In this document: positions 1 through 4,801 of the stretch, piece after piece
Numbering within the stretch: position 1 is the stretch's first letter
Layout: every line of letters starts with the position of its first letter
NCBI GenBank assembly: GCA_021779635.1
Contig: JAJYAH010000474.1
Coordinates: 1-5,894, forward strand
DNA: 5,894 bases
Direction: 5' to 3'
Source: Pseudomonadota bacterium
Lineage (GTDB): Bacteria; Pseudomonadota; Alphaproteobacteria; Rhizobiales; Xanthobacteraceae
Program-made: the position numbers and the translations under genes
Notes under the pieces: generated by a model
What the model saw: the letters and a program-made list of their open reading frames with translations, nothing else
Told to the model about the DNA's origin: nothing
Databases searched by the model: none

Positions 1-130
1 GTCATAGCAAATACAGGATGGCAAGTGGTCCAAAGGGAAGACCTAGCACGGTCACAATCCGTCTTGCTCACAACCTAAGGGAGCGGCATTCTCATCTGAA
101 GGGGAGCTAACTCAACACTTCGGCGTAAGC
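1..130. other. Leader region upstream of the SNF2 helicase; possible tail of an upstream gene
   Basis: No gene can be established here. Two plus-strand frames are open from the left edge: one ends at a TAA at 76-78 (25 codons), the other at a TAA at 108-110 (36 codons). Either could be the tail of an upstream gene, but both are too short to judge. A good Shine-Dalgarno-like run, AAGGGGAG, lies at 99-106, about 24 bases before the helicase ATG at 131. That is too far to serve that ATG, and no ATG, GTG or TTG lies in the helicase frame between the TAG at 44-46 and 131. No convincing promoter was seen. Confidence 0.3.
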
Positions 131-712
131 ATGGTCGCGTCTGTCGCTCAATTTCAGACCAAAATCCTTCGCCGGCAGCGCGCGCCTGACGAATATCGGA
201 TTTATCGTGCGGCTCTCGAATGGGGACTCACGGACCCAATCGTTATTGAAGGCCGAAAGGATTTCAAATCGGAGCACCGGTGGCGCGAGCAAATCGAGCC
301 CTATCACCACCAGGTGACAAACCTCATCACGTTCTGCCGCAGACTCCCAGTCACGCTGCTCGCCGACGATGTAGGACTAGGAAAGACTATCAGCGCCGGC
401 CTAGTCGCAAGCGAACTCATATCGCGCTCGCGCATGTCGAAAATGCTCATCGTCTGTCCCAAACTATTGGGGCCGCAGTGGCGCGATGAGTTGCAGTCAA
501 AATTCAACATTCCGGCTGAAATTGTAGTTGGCAAGGACCTTATCGAGGCAGAACCGCAAGACGCAGGCGCGGTCATCACGACCTACCATTCAGCACGACT
601 GTACCTCGACAAAATTCCGGACGATCGATTTGAAATGCTGGTGCTGGATGAAGCGCACAAGCTGCGTAACCTGTGTCGCTCAACCCCCGCAGGTCGCAGT
701 CCGTTTTCGTGA
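131..712 (+). CDS. N-terminal fragment of the SNF2-type helicase (Walker A to DEAH box)
   Basis: This frame encodes 193 residues before a TGA at 710-712. It contains the start of a SNF2 ATPase domain: the Walker A box ADDVGLGKT at residues 78-86 (catalytic Lys85), motif Ia LIVCPKLLGPQW near 107-118, and the Walker B DEAH box at 173-176 followed by KLRNL. The last twelve or so residues (CRSTPAGRSPFS) are out-of-frame sequence, not family sequence. ATG 131 is chosen because it is the only usual start codon in frame after the TAG at 44-46. It lacks a clear Shine-Dalgarno sequence. On its own the product would be half an ATPase domain, lacking motifs III to VI, so it should be inactive. It overlaps and continues into the next reading frame, which supplies the missing motifs. 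Confidence 0.8.
   Translation: MVASVAQFQTKILRRQRAPDEYRIYRAALEWGLTDPIVIEGRKDFKSEHRWREQIEPYHHQVTNLITFCRRLPVTLLADDVGLGKTISAGLVASELISRSRMSKMLIVCPKLLGPQWRDELQSKFNIPAEIVVGKDLIEAEPQDAGAVITTYHSARLYLDKIPDDRFEMLVLDEAHKLRNLCRSTPAGRSPFS
671..689 (+). other. Frameshift junction within the helicase ATPase domain
   Basis: The DEAH-box frame (codons starting at 131, 134 and so on) and the TATP-motif frame differ by +1. KLRNL is encoded up to 673 in the first frame, and PPQVAVRF starts at 684 in the second. A run of five C at 684-688 sits at the junction. Removing one C gives CRSTPQVAVRF; restoring two lost bases just before it would give a longer linker ending in QPPQVAVRF. From memory, relatives have a few extra residues between LRNL and PPQVA, which slightly favours a two-base loss. 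That recollection needs an alignment. The position, inside the catalytic core and away from any domain boundary, argues against two natural separate proteins. Confidence 0.85.
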
Positions 713-3700
713 GGCATTTGAAGCACGTCGCTTCCGATATGTCCTGATGCTGACGGCGACGCCGATCCAGAACCGCCTCTGGGATCTTTATTCGCTGGTG
801 GACCTTCTGACCGTGGCACGCGGCCATGCAAATCCCTTTGGAACCGAAGGAATGTTTGCCCGCAAGTTCATCGCGGACAATCGCGCGCAGGCGCGCCAAC
901 TAAAGCCGGAAGCGCGCGAGGAATTTCGTTCGATCGTCTATGGATACATGTCGCGCATGCGGCGCGGCGATGCGAAACTCTTCTTCCCCGAGCGCGTCGT
1001 GCAACTGCACAAGGTTGATCCATCTGCCGAAGAGCTGGAGCTGATCCGGGTCTTAGCCAAGCCAATTCAGAAACTCAATCGGCTGGCTCAGATTTCTATT
1101 CTTTTCGCGCTGACGAGCAGCCCGCATGCGCTGATGGCGCAGCTCAACACAATGGCAAGGAACGGCACTGTTCCCGAGGACCTTGCAGTTGCCGTGCGCA
1201 GCATCGTTGGACGAATACACTTGAGCGCCAAACTGCGAGGCCTGGGAACGCTCGTGGAACGGCTTAGGCGCGAGAAGCCGGATCAGTGGCGATTGGTAGT
1301 CTTCACGGGCCGTCTGGAAACGCAAACGACGATCCAGGCTTACCTTGAAGCGCAAGGGATCACGGTGGGCATCATTAACGGCTCATCTGGTCCCAAAAAC
1401 CAGGACACGTTTGCGCGGTTTCGAAAAAGCCCGCCCGGAATCCACGTCATCGTTTCCACAGAAGCCGGCTCCGAAGGTCTAAACCTTCAGGTCGCAAATG
1501 TTGTCGCGAACTACGATCTTCCGTGGAACCCGATGATTGTTGAACAGCGCATTGGTCGTGTTCAGCGGCTCGCGTCGAATCATGCAAAGGTCAGCATCTT
1601 CAATATCACCCTGCGAGGCACGTTCGAGGAATATATCGTTGGCCGGTTGATGGAGAAGCTACAAATGGCTTCCCATGCCATCGGAGACATCGAGGCACTT
1701 TTACAGGCATCGGGATTGGGAGACGACGACGGTGACGAGAGTTTCGATGAAAAGATTCTTAAATTGGTGTTGGCGGCCCTGGCGGGCAAGGATGTAGAGG
1801 CGGCTACCCGGCAGACCGAGAAAAGTATTGCCGAGGCGAAAGCCGAGTTGGAACGCGAAGAGGAAAACATAAACACGATGCTCGGCAGCATGGATGGCGC
1901 CGGGTATGTCGGACCCCGCGCGCCAACATTGCCGCCTGTCGCCCATTCAATGGATGCGTGCGAGTTTACCCTCTTGGCCCTTACAAGTCTTGGCGCACGG
2001 GTGACGCCTTACACGGAGAAAATCTACCTGTCCGAGCAAGATGGCGGTCAAGAGTTTATCCGTTTTGAAGAGAGCGGGCGGGACGCGGCACAAAGGGCGA
2101 CGCTTTACGCCCCAGGCAGCGCTGCCTTTTCGCGTCTGGTGGATAAGGCTGCGGCTACCGGCGTTCACATGGTTGATGACGTTGATACCGAAGCCGAGAA
2201 GGAAGCTGCTGAGATTGCACGTCGATGGAGCGCGGGATGCGGCGCGCTAATCTCGGGGACAGAAGTTGAAGATGTTCAACGTGCTTTCGAAGGCACGGCA
2301 CTAGTCCGGGTGCGCGCGACCGTCGCCCATGACAGTTATGAACGCCTTGTGGAAATACCCTGTCATACAAGCGAACATAACGCATGGATAGGCCGCAAAG
2401 GGCTGGCGACTTTGCCCGATGTTCTCCAAGACGCGGCGGCTTTCGGCATCAATTCAGAGCTGTTGTCCGAAGCCGCCAACAAAGATTCCGGCGTTGCCGA
2501 ATTCTGTCGTTTTTACTTGGAACGGCGAGAGCAGGAAATATCGGCCGCAGGCTCCGATGCGCGCAAAGAGAAGAAGCTGGGGGATGATTTCACACCGCGC
2601 CTCGAAGTGACGCTGGTGGGTCTTCAGGGCGCAGTGCATCGGCAACTGAAGCTACACGTGCATTATAAATGGGACGACAGCCCGGACTACATCAGTACGC
2701 TAACCGTCGTACCCCATTCCGGTACGCTAATAGATGCACCCGCACTTGGCCAATGCGCTCAGACGTTACGGACGGTACCGCAAGACTGCTTGCAACGCTG
2801 TGAAATGAGCGGGGCAGAAGTGCTGCGGCACCGGTTAGTGCGATCGGATATGAGCGGCCGGTTCGCCCTACCCGAACATACCTTTAAGTGCAATGTTAGC
2901 AAACAGCGGATTCTTTCAGACGAAGCCGAGGTCTCGGATGTAACGGGTCAAGCGGTTGCAAGGTCATTCCTGAAGAGCTCGGCTGTAAGCGGAAAGCGCG
3001 CCGAGCCGGAGCATTTGGGCCAGTGCGAGTTCACTCAAGCGGAGGCGCTCCACTCTGAGCTCGGTATCAGCGAGATATCCGGCAAGCACTATCGGGTCGA
3101 TGAAGAAGTGCGATCGGCGGTATCCGGCAGAGCGGGACATAGCCGGGAATTTATCCTTTGCCATGAAACTCGGCAGCCGCTTGCGCCGGGTGAAGGCGAG
3201 CGTTGCGAAATATCAGGGCATCTAGTCCGCCCCGGCGTGCTCGAACGGTGTTCCGTAACCCAAAAAGCTGTCCTGCCTTCGGAACTGGAACGATGCGCCG
3301 CGAGCGGCAAACGGGTTCTAAAAAAGCTGCTCGTAACAAGCAGTATCTCGCAGGCGCGTATTCTGGAGCGATACGCACTACAGTCCACCGCTGGAAATTT
3401 CTGCACACCGTTGGAAGCAAGGCGGTGTATGTGGAGCGGCCGGAAATTTCATCCCGACGATTTGCGCACATGCGCGCTGACGGGCGTACCGGTGCATTTT
3501 GAATATGCGACGTCTGACTCACGTGTGTGTCTCCAGCCGCTATCAGATTTGCTCTATGGGCTGCGCCGGACGGCGGATGGTTCGGATTTATGGGAGACGA
3601 TCGCGGCCAAGGCCTCGGCCGCGCTGGGCCGCGGCCGGTGCCGTCTCGAAGCAGCGCAAAAATCGCCCGATGGGCGGCATCTCGCGGTATGCTCAGAGGT

Positions 3701-3827
3701 GCGTACGTTTCTCGGTTTCAAGGTTCATCAGGTCGGCCTTCTCTATTCCGTGAACGACGACGAGATTGTCGGCCACATCGCGGTGGGAAAACGCACGCCG
3801 GGCGGATGGACTGAGGCACAAAGCTGA
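681..3827 (+). CDS. C-terminal fragment of the SNF2-type helicase (TATP motif to stop)
   Basis: From about 681 this frame continues the helicase to the TGA at 3825-3827, roughly 1048 residues. The coordinate marks where family-like sequence (QPPQVAVRF) begins, not a start codon; the frame is open further upstream, and the first ATG after the break is at 747. In joined numbering it carries motif III LTATPIQN at 207-214, a long insert rich in Arg, Lys and Glu, the motif IV region WRLVVFTGR, motif V STEAGSEGLNLQ at 442-453 and motif VI QRIGRVQR at 472-479, whose R476 and R479 are the expected arginine fingers. A charged segment at about 557-590 could form a coiled coil. The 15-residue repeats at 875-1128 follow, then a tail ending in TPGGWTEAQS. 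Without the N-terminal fragment it has no Walker A or DEAH box, so alone it could not hydrolyse ATP. Confidence 0.85.
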   Translation, partial: QPPQVAVRFREAFEARRFRYVLMLTATPIQNRLWDLYSLVDLLTVARGHANPFGTEGMFARKFIADNRAQARQLKPEAREEFRSIVYGYMSRMRRGDAKLFFPERVVQLHKVDPSAEELELIRVLAKPIQKLNRLAQISILFALTSSPHALMAQLNTMARNGTVPEDLAVAVRSIVGRIHLSAKLRGLGTLVERLRREKPDQWRLVVFTGRLETQTTIQAYLEAQGITVGIINGSSGPKNQDTFARFRKSPPGIHVIVSTEAGSEGLNLQVANVVANYDLPWNPMIVEQRIGRVQRLASNHAKVSIFNITLRGTFEEYIVGRLMEKLQMASHAIGDIEALLQASGLGDDDGDESFDEKILKLVLAALAGKDVEAATRQTEKSIAEAKAELEREEENINTMLGSMDGAGYVGPRAPTLPPVAHSMDACEFTLLALTSLGARVTPYTEKIYLSEQDGGQEFIRFEESGRDAAQRATLYAPGSAAFSRLVDKAAATGVHMVDDVDTEAEKEAAEIARRWSAGCGALISGTEVEDVQRAFEGTALVRVRATVAHDSYERLVEIPCHTSEHNAWIGRKGLATLPDVLQDAAAFGINSELLSEAANKDSGVAEFCRFYLERREQEISAAGSDARKEKKLGDDFTPRLEVTLVGLQGAVHRQLKLHVHYKWDDSPDYISTLTVVPHSGTLIDAPALGQCAQTLRTVPQDCLQRCEMSGAEVLRHRLVRSDMSGRFALPEHTFKCNVSKQRILSDEAEVSDVTGQAVARSFLKSSAVSGKRAEPEHLGQCEFTQAEALHSELGISEISGKHYRVDEEVRSAVSGRAGHSREFILCHETRQPLAPGEGERCEISGHLVRPGVLERCSVTQKAVLPSELERCAASGKRVLKKLLVTSSISQARILERYALQSTAGNFCTPLEARRCMWSGRKFHPDDLRTCALTGVPVHFEYATSDSRVCLQPLSDLLYGLRRTADGSDLWETIAAKASAALGRGRCRLEAAQKSPDGRHLAVCSEVRTFLGFKVHQVGLLYSVNDDEIVGHIAVGKRTPGGWTEAQS
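2754..3515 (+). repeat. Seventeen tandem 15-residue units (45 nt each) in the helicase C-terminus
   Basis: The protein here divides into units of exactly 15 residues with one 14-residue exception (unit 15, at 3384-3425). Each begins with Cys or Ser, usually has a hydrophobic residue at position 3, Ser or Thr at position 4 and Gly, Gln or Lys at position 5, and often ends Leu-x-Arg. Examples are CEMSGAEVLRHRLVR (unit 2, from 2799), CEISGHLVRPGVLER (unit 11, from 3204) and CMWSGRKFHPDDLRT (unit 16, from 3426). Position 1 is Cys in units 1, 2, 4, 7, 10, 11, 12, 13, 16 and 17 and Ser in the other seven. The DNA has diverged well beyond obvious nucleotide repetition, so the period is held at protein level. 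The CxxSG start resembles the CxxCG knuckle of zinc ribbons with the second Cys replaced. I infer either a solenoid or a decayed metal-binding array; neither is shown by sequence alone. Confidence 0.85.
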
Positions 3828-4054
3828 GCGATCATTCTCCGGAGTAAAGTGGCTCATGCTAACCACGAATGCCGTGCAGCGGCGCGGGCGTCGCCCGAAG
3901 TTACGGCACAACTGGGCTAGAAGGGCAGGCATTTTGCAGCTCCAAGCACCGATCAGCCGCACGGCATGATAGCGCATACACTGGCACGATTGTACGTCAC
4001 TAATGCGAGGGGCATCGGCATGGCAATAAAAAATTAGAACCCGGGGGGTAACTC
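3828..4054 (+). other. Intergenic region between helicase and phosphatase genes
   Basis: No gene could be supported in these 227 bases. Visible structure includes the palindrome CTCCGGAG at 3837-3844, a small GC-rich stem CGGGC-GTC-GCCCG at 3885-3897 with no T-tract, and a 9-base inverted repeat, ATGCCGTGC at 3869-3877 against GCACGGCAT at 3959-3967. None forms a standard terminator. The GC content falls toward the phosphatase gene, with an A-rich stretch at 4025-4036. The phosphatase promoter probably lies here, but no clean pair of -35 and -10 boxes was found. Frames crossing the region from the helicase gene on both strands look like shadows. Confidence 0.5.
4043..4048 (+). promoter_or_regulatory. 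Probable ribosome binding site of the phosphatase gene
   Basis: A run of six G sits six bases before ATG 4055. It can pair with the CCUCC core of the 16S rRNA tail, though it lacks the usual A of GGAGG. It supports the chosen start, which also gives the family-like N-terminus MIEVHDNLFVG. Confidence 0.55.
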
Positions 4055-4546
4055 ATGATTGAAGTACATGATAATCTGTTTGTTGGCTCGCAAGACGATG
4101 AAGCTTCCATTCGCGATCGAAGCGCGTGGTTTATTGTTCACGCTTGCAAAGAGGCTTATCACCGGCAGGCTTTGGGCTATACGGGGCGAGCTGCGGCTAA
4201 AGACCATCCCGAATATCTGATCGCCAGACGGCCAGGTTGCCTGATCCTCAATTTGGTGGACGTCGCCGACGTTAATTACATATCCGCACAAATTATAGAT
4301 GCTGCATTGGGTGATATTCAGCAGAACATTGCTTCCAGTAAGGTTCTGGTTCATTGTAACCAAGGCATGTCCCGATCGCCAGGCATCGCCTTTTTGTATT
4401 TGTTGAAATTCTCTGAGGTATTTCGGCGACAAAATCATGATGAAGATTTGCGAGATTTCCTGAGAATCTATCCGCCCTACGCTCCGGCACAGGGCATGGC
4501 CGATTATGTGAAGCTAAACTGGTTGAAATATTCGTCCAGAGGATGA
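4055..4546 (+). CDS. Dual-specificity-type protein phosphatase
   Basis: A complete 163-residue protein of the cysteine-dependent phosphatase superfamily, in the small dual-specificity group. These enzymes remove phosphate from Tyr or Ser/Thr of proteins, or sometimes from other phosphoesters, through a phospho-cysteine intermediate. The signature VHCNQGMSRSP is intact: His100, nucleophile Cys101, Arg107 and Ser108. The general acid is probably Asp72 (or Asp69) in NLVDVADVN, about 30 residues before the Cys, as expected for the fold. The start, IEVHDNLFVGSQDD, matches the opening strand of this group. A segment at 29-59 (HACKEAYHRQALGY through HPEYLIARR) is longer than in minimal members, and I recall it as typical of one bacterial subfamily. 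No signal peptide or membrane segment is seen, so it should be cytosolic. No kinase is visible nearby, so the substrate is unknown. It follows the helicase on the same strand after 227 bp and may have its own promoter. Confidence 0.9.
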   Translation: MIEVHDNLFVGSQDDEASIRDRSAWFIVHACKEAYHRQALGYTGRAAAKDHPEYLIARRPGCLILNLVDVADVNYISAQIIDAALGDIQQNIASSKVLVHCNQGMSRSPGIAFLYLLKFSEVFRRQNHDEDLRDFLRIYPPYAPAQGMADYVKLNWLKYSSRG

Positions 4547-4565
4547 CGAGACGACTCTACAAATT
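4546..4565. repeat. 20-bp direct repeat, copy 1
   Basis: The sequence acgagacgactctacaaatt begins on the last base of the phosphatase stop codon (TGA, 4544-4546). It recurs perfectly at 4707-4726, 161 bases downstream in the same orientation. Neighbouring bases do not match. A chance perfect 20-mer pair in a window this size is very unlikely (on the order of 1 in 100,000 by simple counting). Confidence 0.9.
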
Positions 4566-4585
4566 CATTCGAAGAAAATCGTCAG

Positions 4586-4660
4586 GGTAGCTGGTCAGAG
4601 GCCAGACCTTTCTGCGCAAGACGCTCGCTGTTCACAATGGCCTTGTTTGACCTAGCTACC
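4586..4660. other. 75-nt imperfect inverted repeat (long hairpin)
   Basis: GGTAGCT at 4586-4592 pairs with AGCTACC at 4654-4660. After a one-base bulge (4653), GGTC at 4593-4596 pairs with GACC at 4649-4652. AG at 4597-4598 can pair with 4647-4648, with one wobble pair. After a three-base bulge, AGGCCA at 4599-4604 pairs with TGGCCT at 4638-4643. This gives about 19 pairs around a 33-base terminal loop that has its own small GCG/CGC stem. The hairpin is placed where a shared terminator for two converging genes would sit, yet neither side has an adjacent run of T. A structured RNA or remnant of a small mobile element is also possible. It does not fit the integron attC consensus. Confidence 0.6.
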
Positions 4661-4706
4661 ATATTCGAGTTTGCTATTTCAGGCCGAAACGACGGGCTCC
4701 TAAGCA

Positions 4707-4726
4707 ACGAGACGACTCTACAAATT
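4707..4726. repeat. 20-bp direct repeat, copy 2
   Basis: Identical to the copy at 4546-4565. The two copies enclose 141 bases that contain the long hairpin at 4586-4660. They could be the trace of an insertion or deletion event, a small duplicated segment, or short recombination cores. No integrase or transposase is visible to decide. Confidence 0.9.
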
Positions 4727-4801
4727 GTCCAAGGGCTACGAGGCGTTCGCTGCCTCAGCCGATCGGTTGATCTCCAGTACGGCTTTCTGTTGGACCCAAA
4801 C

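Larger units (their letters stand above)
131..3827 (+). pseudogene. Frameshifted SNF2/RapA-type DNA helicase with C-terminal 15-residue repeats (whole gene)
   Basis: Read across one frameshift near 671-689, this is a single gene for a protein of about 1231 residues. Its order is: short N-terminal lead (1-50), first RecA-like domain with Walker A and DEAH box (55-215), a long helical insert (216-380), second RecA-like domain with motifs V and VI (385-485), an acidic and charged segment that may form a coiled coil (540-590), a middle region I do not recognise (600-870), a 15-residue repeat array (875-1128), and a unique tail of about 100 residues. SNF2 proteins are ATP-driven double-stranded DNA translocases that remodel or displace bound proteins; several bacterial defence systems (DISARM, Zorya) use one. 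The order and spacing of the motifs support SNF2 strongly, but the C-terminal half fits none of the defence helicases I know. The break may be a true mutation, a sequencing error or, less likely, programmed frameshifting. Typed as a pseudogene on this reading only. Confidence 0.85.
4547..4801. other. Convergent intergenic region between phosphatase and UvrD-like genes
   Basis: The two flanking genes end facing each other across 255 bases. Apart from the two 20-bp repeats and the hairpin, the minus strand holds short protein-like stretches: SNKAIVNSERLAQKGL in the frame ending at the TGA at 4582-4584, and a 21-codon open run directly after the UvrD-like stop (4739-4801). They are not in one frame and have no start site, so they may be debris of a lost gene or chance. 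No canonical terminator with a T-tract was found for either gene. Confidence 0.5.

Noticed and set aside
2754..3515. A DNA-level minisatellite or CRISPR-like array
   Set aside because: The 45-base units differ greatly in nucleotide sequence; the period is clear only in the protein.
131..3827. Assignment of the helicase as DrmD (DISARM) or ZorD (Zorya)
   Set aside because: The SNF2 core is shared by many families, no partner genes of either system are present, and the repeat array is not a feature I know in either.
3885..3897. A terminator hairpin after the helicase
   Set aside because: The stem is only five pairs with a three-base loop and no run of T follows.
3693..3977. A minus-strand protein of 94 residues across the helicase end
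   Set aside because: Half of it is antisense to the helicase tail; it has no recognised motif and no ribosome binding site, so it was taken as a shadow.
3982..3997. A sigma-54-like promoter, with TGGCACG at 3982-3988
   Set aside because: The -24 half fits well, but at the right spacing the -12 half reads TACG instead of TTGC, so the essential GC is absent.
4586..4660. An integron attC site
   Set aside because: The arms do not match the RYYYAAC and GTTRRRY core boxes, and no integrase or cassette array is visible.
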